This document shows positions 1-8,792 of a stretch of 64,000 bases of DNA, piece after piece. The translations under genes were made by a program, and so were the position numbers. Under the pieces are notes generated by a model that had not been told where the DNA came from, did not search any database, and saw only the letters and a program-made list of their open reading frames with translations. The stretch's first letter is position 1. Every line of letters starts with the position of its first letter. The stretch spans positions 372,001 through 436,000 of the forward strand of contig NZ_CP024047.1 in the NCBI RefSeq assembly GCF_003430825.1, written 5' to 3'. Origin of the DNA: Natrarchaeobaculum sulfurireducens. GTDB taxonomy: Archaea > Halobacteriota > Halobacteria > Halobacteriales > Natrialbaceae.

Positions 1-1
1 G

Positions 2-856
2 GGTGACGATGCGGCCGTGGTCGACGACCTCGTGATCACGACCGATATGCTTCACGAGCGGACGGATTTCCCTCCAGGAACGACGCGATATACCGCTGGC
101 TGGCGGGCCGTCGGTGCCTCCCTCTCCGACGTCGCGGCGATGGGTGCGGAGGCGACGGCGGCAGTCGCCGCCTACGCCGCTCCCGCGTTCGACGACGGGG
201 AACTTCTCGCGTTCGTCCGGGGCGCACGCGACGTCTGCGAGCGCGTCGGAGCGAGTTACGTCGGCGGCGACCTCGACGAACACCAGGAGTTCACTGTAGC
301 ATCTACTGCCATCGGCCGTACCGACGACCTAGTCTTTCGCAGCGGTGCTCGCCCCGGTGACGCCGTCTGTGTGACCGGCACGCTCGGGCGAAGCGCCGCT
401 GCCCTGGAACTCTTCAACCGCGCGGGTGACGGCCCGGCTCGTGACGACGAGGACGACCTCGAGCGTGCGAACGCTCTCTTTCAGTTCGAGCCGCGGGTCG
501 CGGCTGGCCGTACGCTTGCTGGCTATGCGACGGCCATGATGGACTCGAGCGACGGCCTCGCACGCTCGCTCCACCAGCTCGCCGAAGCCAGTGACTGCGG
601 GTTCACTATCGACGCCGATCGGGTTCCGATCACTGACGCGCTCACGGACGTCGCCGACGACGACGCCGTCTTAGACCTCGCAACGACGTTCGGTGAGGAT
701 TTCGAACTCGTCGTGACGCTCTCAGAATCGGACCTCGAAGCCGCCCGCAGTGTGACCGACGTTCGGCTCTCGAGGATCGGGTCCGTCGTTACACGCGAAG
801 ACGGGATCACGCTCGACGGCGAGCCACTCGCCGACCGCGGCTACACCCACGGCTGA
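2..856 (+). CDS. thiL: Thiamine-monophosphate kinase ThiL (5' end cut by window)
   Basis: This enzyme phosphorylates thiamine monophosphate to thiamine diphosphate, the last step of cofactor synthesis. The reading frame is open to the first base of the window and begins GDDAAVVDD, the family's N-terminal Asp-rich metal/ATP site, so only a few dozen N-terminal residues are missing; the GTG at 17 is not the start. Visible family signs are the GWRAVGASLSDVAAMGA helix, the GGDLDE segment and MDSSDGLARSL in the C-terminal domain, which fit the AIR-synthase/ThiL fold. It converges tail to tail with the following protease gene. Nothing suggests damage. The alternative would be another AIR synthase-like kinase, but the motifs favour ThiL. 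Confidence 0.9.
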   Translation, partial: GDDAAVVDDLVITTDMLHERTDFPPGTTRYTAGWRAVGASLSDVAAMGAEATAAVAAYAAPAFDDGELLAFVRGARDVCERVGASYVGGDLDEHQEFTVASTAIGRTDDLVFRSGARPGDAVCVTGTLGRSAAALELFNRAGDGPARDDEDDLERANALFQFEPRVAAGRTLAGYATAMMDSSDGLARSLHQLAEASDCGFTIDADRVPITDALTDVADDDAVLDLATTFGEDFELVVTLSESDLEAARSVTDVRLSRIGSVVTREDGITLDGEPLADRGYTHG

Positions 857-860
857 GTCC

Positions 861-2012
861 TCAACTGACGATCTGGATCGGGACCGGCGTGAAACAGAGC
901 ACCCCGAGTACGAACGTGATGACGCCGAGGGCGAATCGTCCGCGGCCCAGAGACTCGTCGTGTACCGGTCGGGCCGGTCCGACCGAGGCGAGTACCGCGG
1001 TGAACACGCCCCAGACGGCCCAGATGGCGATCGCGTTTCCGTCGGCGTCGGTCAGATAGTAGAGATACGCCGCGAGTCCAAAGAGCGCGCCCGGAACGAG
1101 CGCGGCGATCGTCCGCTGGTAGCTGCCGGCCATCGCACGCAGGATGTGCCCGCCGTCGAGTTGGCCGACCGGAATCAGGTTGAGGAACGTGACGAACAGC
1201 CCGACCCAGCCGCCGATGACGACGGGATTTACCGCCGTCCCCGGATCGTCGCGGTACAGCGGTTGGTCGAAGGCCATCGCCAGCCACTCGAGCAGCGGCG
1301 GATAGCCCAGTTGAAGTTGGATGGCGTCCGGGTGGTCGACCAGTGTTTCGGGGGCGGTAACCGGGGGAAGGTGGAGCCCGATGACGGTGACGACGACCGT
1401 CGCGACCAGCCCGGCGAGCGGACCGCTGACGCCGATGTCGAACAGTGCCCGCCGATCGGGCATTCGGCCGTTCATCTTGATGACCGCACCCATCGTCCCG
1501 ATCAGTGTCGGCACGGGGATGAAATAGGGTAAGGAGGCGTCGACGTCGTGATACCGGCTCATCACGTAGTGGCCCATCTCGTGGACGCCGAGGACACCCA
1601 GGATCGCGACCGTAAACGGCCAGGCGCGCCACATTTCCGTCGGTTCCGCGATCGGATCGATGTGGTACCACATCGAGCCAGCAAACAGCGTCGAAACGAC
1701 CGTCAGGGCGAACAGGACGACGTTCGTCCAGGGAATCCCGTCGATTCCGACCGACGTCGGCTCGGCGACCAGTGCGAAGCCGCCGTGACGGCGTTCGATA
1801 TGGAGTTCGTACCCGCACTCGCGAAACACCGGCCACAACTCGGCGAGTACGGTGTCGGGGTCGGCTTTCGGAACGCCGTAGTAGACGAGCCGCTCCGATT
1901 CGACGCCCGCCTCGTAAACCGAAAACACCGGCCGGAGTCGCTCGAGCGGCGGTCCGTCTTCGGGTGCGGTGATCCAGGGTGGATCGGAGCCGGACCCGAC
2001 GCTGTCGTCCAT
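861..2012 (-). CDS. Site-2 protease family intramembrane metalloprotease
   Basis: A multi-pass M50 zinc metalloprotease expected to cut substrates within the membrane. Residues 1-90 form a soluble N-terminal region. The first membrane segments follow, with the zinc motif HEMGH at about residues 144-148, then a GVSGPLAG segment and the second active-site motif QLDGGH near residue 285. The C-terminus is hydrophobic. The codon at 2013-2015 is GTG and the next is ATG (2010-2012); I chose the ATG because a TATA box lies about 28 bp upstream, typical of a leaderless transcript. It has no PDZ domain, unlike the second site-2 protease at 6597. Substrate unknown. Confidence 0.92.
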   Translation of the reverse strand: MDDSVGSGSDPPWITAPEDGPPLERLRPVFSVYEAGVESERLVYYGVPKADPDTVLAELWPVFRECGYELHIERRHGGFALVAEPTSVGIDGIPWTNVVLFALTVVSTLFAGSMWYHIDPIAEPTEMWRAWPFTVAILGVLGVHEMGHYVMSRYHDVDASLPYFIPVPTLIGTMGAVIKMNGRMPDRRALFDIGVSGPLAGLVATVVVTVIGLHLPPVTAPETLVDHPDAIQLQLGYPPLLEWLAMAFDQPLYRDDPGTAVNPVVIGGWVGLFVTFLNLIPVGQLDGGHILRAMAGSYQRTIAALVPGALFGLAAYLYYLTDADGNAIAIWAVWGVFTAVLASVGPARPVHDESLGRGRFALGVITFVLGVLCFTPVPIQIVS

Positions 2013-2036
2013 CACCCGACGTTCTTCACCCGCTCG

Positions 2037-2043
2037 TATAAAT
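2037..2043 (-). promoter_or_regulatory. TATA box for the site-2 protease
   Basis: The minus strand reads ATTTATA, centred about 28 bp before the ATG at 2012. This spacing predicts a leaderless or nearly leaderless mRNA. The call is by eye. Confidence 0.55.
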
Positions 2044-2288
2044 GGACTGTCGCCGGCAGGCTCGTCCGTCTTCGACCGCTTGCGTCTCCGTGAGTGCCGT
2101 CGCTACGGATCGAGAGTGAGGAGTCAGGGAGCAGGAGTCGTGTCGGATGGCGTCCGGGGTTGCGGACGCGCCGACAGGGGTGGAGTGGGGGCGTACGGAG
2201 CAGGGGACTCCGTGTCGGATCGTGGCGTAAGTGCCAGTGGTGGGTGCAGGTTCCTGCGGGGCTGTGCTAGCGGTCGATGTGACGACAG

Positions 2289-2534
2289 TTACACGGGAGC
2301 GACGCGCCACGTGGTTGCACTCGTGTACGACCACTTCTCGATCTCCAGGTCGTCAACCGACTCCGAGAGCTTGACCATGAGCGCGCCGATCTCTTTCGGG
2401 GACATTCCGACGTCGTCTGCGATGAACTTGCCTTTGAAGTACAGCTCGCCATCTTCGGCGCGTTCGCGCAGGTAGCGTTTCAGGCGGTGTTCTTTGCTTT
2501 CCGTGGAGGGTTGGGCTGTCGTGCTCATCGACAT
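2289..2534 (-). CDS. DUF7123 family small protein, probable winged-helix fold
   Basis: An 81-residue protein matching my memory of the haloarchaeal DUF7123 family. Residues about 10-40 form charged helices (LKRYLRERA), followed by GKFIADDVGMSPKEIGALM, which looks like a recognition-helix segment, and a C-terminal beta wing (WSYTSATTWRV). This suggests a small winged-helix DNA- or RNA-binding protein; the partner is unknown. The frame is open much further upstream, but the residues there are not haloarchaeal in character. The start at 2534 (MSMST) sits about 26 bp after a TATAA box; the ATG at 2528 is an alternative. Confidence 0.8.
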   Translation of the reverse strand: MSMSTTAQPSTESKEHRLKRYLRERAEDGELYFKGKFIADDVGMSPKEIGALMVKLSESVDDLEIEKWSYTSATTWRVAPV

Positions 2535-2557
2535 CTCTGCCTTGTGAGGGAGACCTG

Positions 2558-2563
2558 TTATAA
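2558..2563 (-). promoter_or_regulatory. TATA box for the DUF7123 gene
   Basis: A TTATAA hexamer centred 26 bp before the ATG at 2534, consistent with a leaderless transcript. It lies at the edge of an AT-rich stretch. Confidence 0.55.
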
Positions 2564-2574
2564 AGACAGGATGA

Positions 2575-2780
2575 TTCGGGAAATTTCGGTTGGGTTCAAC
2601 AAAACAGCAGGTAATAAATCTTTTATTCTTCCTTAGGATACATTTTACGAGAGGTTTAGAAGCCTTTAGACGTTTTAAAACCACTCCTAATCAATTATCT
2701 CTATGTAGAAGACACTGGCATCTTTTCAGTCATGGTTTACAGCACATCGATTGTTACAACCGCAACTGGAGTGAACTCAA
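2575..2780. other. AT-rich intergenic island
   Basis: About 200 bp of clearly lower GC than the surrounding DNA, with runs such as AATAAATCTTTTATT. No credible ORF, tRNA or repeat is visible. It lies between the moaE-like 3' end and the DUF7123 promoter, both on the minus strand. It may hold regulatory or terminator sequence, or be a relic of foreign DNA. Confidence 0.6.
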
Positions 2781-3620
2781 CTACTGGGTGCGCTCGTGAA
2801 CCCAGAACTCGTCTTCGACCGTCACTTCCTTTTTGAATAGCGGAACCTCGTCTTTGAGGCGGTTGATCCCGTCTTCGACGGTCCGAAACGCCTCGTCGCG
2901 GTGGCCAGCGAGAACGACGACGAAGACGATGTCCTCGCCGCGTTCGACGACGCCGGTTCGGTGGTAGAGTTCGACCTCGAGAACGCCGTCTCTGGCCTCG
3001 AGGTCGGCTTCGAGCGCGGCCATTCGCTCTTCGGCGACGCCCTCGTACTTCTCGAACTCGAGGAACTCCGTCGGCGTGTCGTCGGGATCGTCTTTCGTCC
3101 GGACGCGGCCCGTGAAGGTGGCAATCGCGCCCGAGAGGTCGGCCTTCGGCGAGCGTTTGACCCGGCTGACCAGCGACTCGAGCGTCTGATAGGGTTCCGT
3201 CTCTGCGAGGTCGCTCGCGAGACGGGCATCCTCGAGGTCGGCCGACGTTTCGATCACAGCCAGCACGTCGTCGTTCTCCGAGCGGTCGGCCTCTGGACCG
3301 ACCAGAACCGATGGGTATCGGAGTTCGGGGACGCCGACGACGACTGCGTACTCGCAGGTCGGGGTCAACTGATCGAGTGCGCCCTGGACGGACAGTCCCG
3401 TCCCGCTTGCCATCCAGTCACCGTCAGCACCGAGGTCGTAGGTCACGTCGCCGCCGAACGTGATGGTCTCGCCTGCCGCTGGGGTCCCGTCGGCGATCGT
3501 GGCGTCGTATCGGACGACGCCGACGCGCCCCTCGCGGGAGAGGTGATCGACGGTTCGGTCGACGACCGCCTCGAGCGTCTCCCGTTCGGCCCCACGGTCG
3601 AGTACACCGAGTACGTACAT
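2781..3620 (-). CDS. moaE: Molybdopterin synthase large subunit MoaE with N-terminal MobB-like region
   Basis: The C-terminal half (about residues 150-279) is MoaE: DLSGAIATFTGRVR, the FLEFEKYEGVAEERM segment, LYHRTGVVERGEDIVFVVV and the basic FKKEVTVEDEFWV end that carries the catalytic lysines. MoaE transfers sulfur from the thiocarboxylated small subunit to precursor Z, making molybdopterin. The N-terminal 140 residues resemble a MobB-like region without a clear P-loop. Haloarchaeal MoaE proteins of about 270 residues share this two-part form. The sulfur carrier would be a SAMP protein activated by UbaA, encoded here at 34969. Start ATG at 3620. Confidence 0.87.
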   Translation of the reverse strand: MYVLGVLDRGAERETLEAVVDRTVDHLSREGRVGVVRYDATIADGTPAAGETITFGGDVTYDLGADGDWMASGTGLSVQGALDQLTPTCEYAVVVGVPELRYPSVLVGPEADRSENDDVLAVIETSADLEDARLASDLAETEPYQTLESLVSRVKRSPKADLSGAIATFTGRVRTKDDPDDTPTEFLEFEKYEGVAEERMAALEADLEARDGVLEVELYHRTGVVERGEDIVFVVVLAGHRDEAFRTVEDGINRLKDEVPLFKKEVTVEDEFWVHERTQ

Positions 3621-4003
3621 ACCTCACGTATGCGGCCGTCGGGCTTTGTAGCTATCGCAGCCCTGACGAGCGATGCATCTGTGTCGCTGTCGTAGCCGTG
3701 ACGATTCCCGCACCTCCCAACCGCGTCGAGGGGTGGCCACCCGCCCGACTCGAGGCTGACGACTGTGCGGTCAACGGGGCGAGTCCGGACGCAATTCGAC
3801 TGAACTCGAGCGGGGGATCTGTACGCGCGGTCGGATGGGCTACGCTCCCGAAGCCGTTCAGAACCCAGCTCGAACGCGATGGAGAAACGCTGGCCTGTTC
3901 GCTCGAGGTCGCTCTCGAGATTGAGAGTGGCTCGTGCTCGCACGCTACGGCCGCCGGCCAGTTGACAATCCTTAAGAGAGCAACCCGGCTACACCGGATT
4001 AGT
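3621..4003. other. Divergent intergenic region between moaE and pyrH
   Basis: A 383-bp gap between divergent genes. Open frames cross it on both strands, but none has haloarchaeal family character, and codon pattern gives no support. It should hold both promoters: a TATA-like element just before pyrH (3969-3976) and a weaker TACAAA about 25 bp before moaE. Confidence 0.5.
3969..3976 (+). promoter_or_regulatory. TATA-like element for pyrH-lysS
   Basis: TCCTTAAG centred about 31 bp before the pyrH ATG, in a fitting place for a short-leader promoter of the pyrH-lysS pair. Confidence 0.4.
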
Positions 4004-4726
4004 ATGAAAGTGGTCGTCTCAATAGGCGGAAGCGTGCTCGTGCCCGAGCCGGGCGGGGATCGGGTGGCCGAGCACGCGGCCGTCGTCGAAGACCTCGTCG
4101 CGGACGGCTGTCGGGTCGGTGCCGTCGTCGGGGGCGGCGGCGTCGCCCGCGAGTACATCGGTGCCGCACGCGAGCTGGGGGCTAACGAGATCGAACTCGA
4201 TCAGCTAGGAATCGACGTTACGCGACTCAACGCACGGTTGCTCATCGCCGCCCTCGGCGAGGAGACGATCACCGCGCCCGCCGAGGACTACGAGGAAGCC
4301 GGCGAGTCGCTCCGGCAGGGAGACGTCTCGGTCATGGGCGGCGTCGCACCGGCCCAGACGACGGACGCCGTCGGAGCTGCGCTCGCTGAATACGTCGATG
4401 CCGACTTGCTCGTCTACGCGACGAGCGTTCCCGGCGTCTTCAGCGCCGATCCCAACGAGGACGACGACGCGACGAAGTACGCAGAGCTCACCGCGACCGA
4501 ACTCGTCGACGTCATCGCCGGCCTCGAGATGAACGCCGGTGCCTCGGCCCCCGTCGACTTGCTCGCGGCGAAGATCATCGAGCGCTCGGGAATGCGGACG
4601 ATCGTCCTCGACGGCACCGACCCTGAACGCATCGCTCGCGCCGTCCGTTACGGCGATCACGACGGCACCGACGTCGTCCCGGAGGGTGCCGGCGAAGAAC
4701 CGACGTATTGGGCCCAAAACGACTGA
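4004..4726 (+). CDS. pyrH: UMP kinase
   Basis: Archaeal-type UMP kinase of 240 residues, phosphorylating UMP to UDP with ATP. It starts MKVVVSIGGSVL, the amino-acid-kinase phosphate-binding strand, and carries GGGGVAREYI, the Asp/Asn-rich nucleotide region and DLLAAKIIERSGMRTIVLDG near the end. The open frame runs further upstream, but this ATG fits the family N-terminus and the TATA spacing. Its stop codon overlaps the lysS ATG (TGATG), so the two are probably translated in a coupled way from one mRNA. Confidence 0.96.
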   Translation: MKVVVSIGGSVLVPEPGGDRVAEHAAVVEDLVADGCRVGAVVGGGGVAREYIGAARELGANEIELDQLGIDVTRLNARLLIAALGEETITAPAEDYEEAGESLRQGDVSVMGGVAPAQTTDAVGAALAEYVDADLLVYATSVPGVFSADPNEDDDATKYAELTATELVDVIAGLEMNAGASAPVDLLAAKIIERSGMRTIVLDGTDPERIARAVRYGDHDGTDVVPEGAGEEPTYWAQND

Positions 4727-6480
4727 TGAGAGACGAGAACGCCGACGAACCTGAGACGGCCGACGACACGGACGCGAGTCCCTACACGCTCCAGCGCGAC
4801 GACGGGGACGAACACCACGCCTTCTGGGCGGACGATGTCGCCGACCGAATCGAAGCGCGGACTCCCACGGAACCCATCGTCGTCAAAGGTGGTATCTCCC
4901 CATCGGGCGTTCCCCACCTCGGCAACGTCAACGAGATTATGCGCGGGTACTACGTCGCGGAGGTCCTCAGAGAACGCGGATACGAGGTCCGTCAGGTCTT
5001 CACCGCCGACGACCGCGACCCGCTCCGCGGGCTCCCGCGAACGCTCTGTGATCTCGAGGGCACCCTCGTCGACTTAGGCGACGTCAACGCTGGCGCGCTC
5101 GGCCGGAATCTCGGCGCGCCCTACACGGACATCCCCGACCCCTTCGGCTGCTGTGACTCCTACGGCGAGCACTTCTCACAGATCATCGCCGATAGCGCCG
5201 ACGCCGTCGACGTGCCGATCGACCTCCTCTCGAACACCGAGCTCTACGAGACAGGAGCGTTCGACGAGGTCACTCGGTACGTCCTCGAGCACGCCGACCG
5301 TGCCCGCGACGTCCTCTCGAGGTACCAGGACAAGGTGGACGCCGACGGCGACTACGTCCCGTTCAACCCGATCTGTGCGGAGTGTGGAAAGGTGACCGAA
5401 ACCGTCACTGACGTCGACCTGGACGCCGAGCCGCCGACCGTCGACTACGTCTGTACGGATATGGACGCCGGCGATCAGACGATCGACGGCTGTGGCCACG
5501 AGGGCACGGCGACGATCCGCGAAGGCAAGATGCCCTGGCGGTTCGAGTGGCCCGGCCAGTGGCAGATGCTTGGCGTCGACTTCGAACCGTTCGGCAAGGA
5601 CCATGCCGAGGGTTCCTGGCCCAGCGGTCAGGACGTGGCCAGAACCGTCCTCGAGACCGAACCGCCCGTCCCGATGGTCTACGAGTGGTTCACGCTCGAC
5701 GGCGAGCCCTTCTCGTCGTCTGCGGGGAACGTCATCCTCGTCTCGGACGTTCTCGAGTTGATCGAACCCGAAGTCCTGCGCTATTTCTTCGCCAAAGATC
5801 CCTCGAAGGCCCGCGACTTTAGTGTCGAGCGTTTAGACCAGCTGGTCGACGAGTTCGACCGCTTCGAGGCGATCTACTTCGGTGACGTCGAGGCAAGCGA
5901 GGACGAACGCGAGTTCGCCGAGCGTGTCTATCCGCTCGTCGTGGACGGGGCGGCTTCAGCCGCCGAAAACGAGCGCACCAGTGAGCGCGAAAGCGAGCCT
6001 CGAGAAGACCGAATTCGGCTTCCCTACACCTTCGCTGCCGTCCTCGGCATGACCGATGATCCCGACCTGCGCGAAGAAATCGCCCGCCGTGAAGGACACA
6101 TCGCCGACGACGCCCCCGAGTGGGCCGTCGAGGGCGCACTCGCCCGTGTCGACCGCGCCCGAAACTGGGCCCGGCGAACGGGCAACGAGTTCGACTACGA
6201 ACTCAAGCGGACGACGCTCCCAGATCACGAGTTCGATGCCGCAACTGAGGCGGCGCTCGACGAACTTGCCGACTTCGTCGCGGCGGCCGACGACCTCGAG
6301 CCGGACGCGCTTCAGGGCGAAATCTACGAAACCGCAAAGCGCCACGACGTCCCGGTCGGCGACTTCTTCGGGGCCGGTTACCGGCTCTTTTTCGACGAGG
6401 AACAGGGGCCGAAGCTCGGTCCGTTCCTCGCGAAGGTCGATCGCGAGTTCGTCGTCGACCGATTACGCCGGGAAACGTAG
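4726..6480 (+). CDS. lysS: Lysyl-tRNA synthetase, class I
   Basis: Archaeal class I LysRS (584 residues), charging tRNA-Lys. The HIGH-equivalent is PHLGN in SGVPHLGNVNE near residue 65, and the KMSKS-equivalent is SSSAGN in EPFSSSAGNV. A zinc-binding Cys cluster (CAECGKV ... CTDMDAGDQTIDGCGHEG) lies between them. The C-terminal helical anticodon-binding region follows. An insert of about 20 residues rich in Ala, Glu, Ser and Arg (bases about 5950-6006) interrupts the C-terminal half and reads like a haloarchaeal low-complexity insertion. The ATG overlaps the pyrH stop. Confidence 0.96.
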   Translation: MRDENADEPETADDTDASPYTLQRDDGDEHHAFWADDVADRIEARTPTEPIVVKGGISPSGVPHLGNVNEIMRGYYVAEVLRERGYEVRQVFTADDRDPLRGLPRTLCDLEGTLVDLGDVNAGALGRNLGAPYTDIPDPFGCCDSYGEHFSQIIADSADAVDVPIDLLSNTELYETGAFDEVTRYVLEHADRARDVLSRYQDKVDADGDYVPFNPICAECGKVTETVTDVDLDAEPPTVDYVCTDMDAGDQTIDGCGHEGTATIREGKMPWRFEWPGQWQMLGVDFEPFGKDHAEGSWPSGQDVARTVLETEPPVPMVYEWFTLDGEPFSSSAGNVILVSDVLELIEPEVLRYFFAKDPSKARDFSVERLDQLVDEFDRFEAIYFGDVEASEDEREFAERVYPLVVDGAASAAENERTSERESEPREDRIRLPYTFAAVLGMTDDPDLREEIARREGHIADDAPEWAVEGALARVDRARNWARRTGNEFDYELKRTTLPDHEFDAATEAALDELADFVAAADDLEPDALQGEIYETAKRHDVPVGDFFGAGYRLFFDEEQGPKLGPFLAKVDREFVVDRLRRET

Positions 6481-6596
6481 TCCCAGCAGCCGTTTTTTTC
6501 TCGTGTGGCGACCGGGTGGCAGGTCCGATCGCCGACTCGCCTTCGACAACTCGAGAGACAAAAGCCATTTGAAAGCGCCTCCCTGAGTAGGGATAG

Positions 6597-8438
6597 ATGG
6601 AGTACGGCGTCCCTGCGTTTATTTCACCCCCCGAACTCTTCGGCTCCGAGACGATCACGTGGATTCTGCTCGGGCTGTTCGTCTACTGGGCCGGAGTCCT
6701 CGCGCTCAGAAACGCGAATCTGCTGCCGAGTTACGTCGGCACACAGGGGCCGATCCTCACGTTCCACACGAAACGTGGCCGTGCGTTTCTCGACTGGCTC
6801 TCCGGCCCCAAACGGTTCTGGCGTGCGTGGGCGAACTTCGGCATCGGCATCTCGCTCGTCGTCATGGTCGCGATGTTCGGTTTCCTGTTGCTTGCGGCCA
6901 TCGCAGCGCTCACATCGCCACAGCCAGCGACCGACGTCCAACAGCCGCGGAACGTTCTCGTAATCCCCGGCGTCAACGACTTCTTACCGCTGTCGGCCGC
7001 GCCAGGTATCGTCTTCGGGCTGCTCGTCGGCCTCGTCGTCCACGAGGGCGGCCACGGATTGCTCTGTCGCGTCGAAGACATCGATATCAACTCGATGGGC
7101 GTCGCGATGCTCGCGATCATCCCGATCGGCGCGTTCGTCGAACCGGATCACGAAAGCAGCAAAGACGCCTCGAGAGGCGGTCAAACGCGGATGTTCGCGG
7201 CCGGAGTGACGGCGAACTTCGCGGTGACGATACTCGTGTTTGCGCTGCTGTTCGGCCCGATCGCGGGTTCGATCGCCGTCGCACCGGGAGCGGCCGTCGG
7301 CGGCATCGCCCCTGACTCACCCGCCGCTGATGCTGGTATCGAACCCAATGATCGGATCACAGCGATCAACGGCGATCCTGTCGAGGGCAACGACGACCTC
7401 GAGGATCGACTCGAGGCCGCCGACGGCGAGGTGATCGACGTCGAGGTAAACGATGAGGAGACCGCGAGCGTCGAGCGCTCGCTGCTCGTTACCGCAGCGA
7501 TGGACAACGGTCCGACGGGACTCGACATCGGCGATGCAGTCGTCGCCGTCAACGGCCAGGAGGTCGCAACGGAAAACCAGTTCTACGAGGCGGTCGGTGA
7601 CAACGAGGTCGTTACGCTGACGGTCTCCCCCGACGGGGAAGACGAACTGGTCGAGCGTGACGTTCCCATCGGCGCGGCCGTCACTCTCGTCGAGGACGGC
7701 CCGCTCGAGTCGGCACTCGGCGCGACTGAAGCCCCTGTCGTCGTCACCGCCGTCGACGGTGAGCGTACCCACACCTATAGTGACCTGACGTCGATACTCG
7801 GCGAACGCGAGCCGGGCGACGAAATCGCCATCACCGGCTACGTCGATGACGAACGCATCGAAGAGACGGTCACCCTCGACGAACACGCCCAGCAGGCTGG
7901 CAATGCGTTCCTCGGCGTCGAGCCGAACCCCGGCACATCGGGACTCGATCTCTCCGCGATCGGCGTCCAACTGTATCCCGCAGAAGAGTATCTGGTAATG
8001 CTCGGTGGCTCCGGTGAGGGGAGTTTCGGTGCCGTCACCGACTCGTTCCTCGGAAAGATCGGCCTGGCGTTACTATTGCCGATTATCGGCGTCGTCGGTA
8101 TGTTGCCGTTTAATTTCGCCGGCTTCACGGGTGGCGTCGAGAACTTCTATGAGGTGCAGGGGTCACTCGCTGCACTCGGCGACGGGACGGTTTTCGTGAT
8201 CGCAAACCTGTTGTTCTGGACCGGCTGGATCAACGTCCAGCTCGGCTTCTTCAACCTCATCCCGGCGTTCCCCTTAGACGGCGGGCACATCCTTCGGACG
8301 AGCACGGAAGCGGTCGTCTCCCGGCTGCCGATCGAGGCGACTCGTGGGATGGTCAGAGTGGTGACGACCACAGTTGGGCTGACGATGCTCGCCAGTTTCC
8401 TCCTGATGTTGTTCGGACCGGGGCTACTCGCCGGCTAG
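6597..8438 (+). CDS. Site-2 protease family protein with PDZ domains
   Basis: A 613-residue M50 intramembrane metalloprotease. An N-terminal membrane helix and loop are followed by VVHEGGHGL with the zinc motif at residues 149-153. A large extracytoplasmic region (about residues 230-440) contains at least one PDZ-like segment (GGIAPDSPAADAGIEPNDRITAING) and a second similar one. The last part returns to the membrane with the FPLDGGH motif at residues 558-564. This is the RseP/S2P arrangement used in regulated intramembrane proteolysis; the substrate is not evident. The ATG at 6597 fits the family. It is one of three intramembrane-protease-type genes in the first 30 kb. Confidence 0.93.
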   Translation: MEYGVPAFISPPELFGSETITWILLGLFVYWAGVLALRNANLLPSYVGTQGPILTFHTKRGRAFLDWLSGPKRFWRAWANFGIGISLVVMVAMFGFLLLAAIAALTSPQPATDVQQPRNVLVIPGVNDFLPLSAAPGIVFGLLVGLVVHEGGHGLLCRVEDIDINSMGVAMLAIIPIGAFVEPDHESSKDASRGGQTRMFAAGVTANFAVTILVFALLFGPIAGSIAVAPGAAVGGIAPDSPAADAGIEPNDRITAINGDPVEGNDDLEDRLEAADGEVIDVEVNDEETASVERSLLVTAAMDNGPTGLDIGDAVVAVNGQEVATENQFYEAVGDNEVVTLTVSPDGEDELVERDVPIGAAVTLVEDGPLESALGATEAPVVVTAVDGERTHTYSDLTSILGEREPGDEIAITGYVDDERIEETVTLDEHAQQAGNAFLGVEPNPGTSGLDLSAIGVQLYPAEEYLVMLGGSGEGSFGAVTDSFLGKIGLALLLPIIGVVGMLPFNFAGFTGGVENFYEVQGSLAALGDGTVFVIANLLFWTGWINVQLGFFNLIPAFPLDGGHILRTSTEAVVSRLPIEATRGMVRVVTTTVGLTMLASFLLMLFGPGLLAG

Positions 8439-8441
8439 CGC

Positions 8442-8594
8442 TCACGCCTCGTCGTCGACGCCGAGGCGGTCGTAGAACTCCTCGAGCGTCTCTTCGACCT
8501 GCTCGAACCCGTAGACAGACCCGTAAGACAGCTCCCAGTGGCCGTCGCTGCTCTCTCTGAGATATTCGTAGCCGTATCGGGTTTTATAGCAACT
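8442..8594 (-). pseudogene. Start-less coding remnant or very small gene
   Basis: The minus strand encodes a protein-like stretch: RYGYEYLRESSDGHWELSY, then GSVYGFEQVEETLEEFY and an acidic end, with a TGA at 8442-8444. Composition is typically haloarchaeal (acidic, aromatic-rich, amphipathic helix). No ATG, GTG or TTG lies in frame between it and the first upstream in-frame stop near 8655, so it is either the 3' remnant of a decayed gene or a gene with an unrecognised start. I do not recognise the family. The rest of the gap to 8792 holds the pitA promoter. Confidence 0.4.
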
Positions 8595-8762
8595 CGGGGA
8601 CGAGTTAGTCGATGAGCCCCTTCGGCGGCCCGCATTTCTGCAGTGACACTCGGGTTAACTGGGTGAGGTAAATGCATTCGGTCGGCAGCGTCGGTCGATT
8701 TCCGCCCGAATACCCGACGACCCGCCGTTCGACGGGTGCGACTGAACGGCAGAAGCAGTTCC

Positions 8763-8769
8763 TTCTTAT
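8763..8769 (+). promoter_or_regulatory. TATA-like box for pitA
   Basis: TTCTTAT centred about 26 bp before the ATG at 8793, as expected for a leaderless haloarchaeal transcript. Confidence 0.45.
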
Positions 8770-8792
8770 CGGTCGCGTCCTAACGCGCGATC

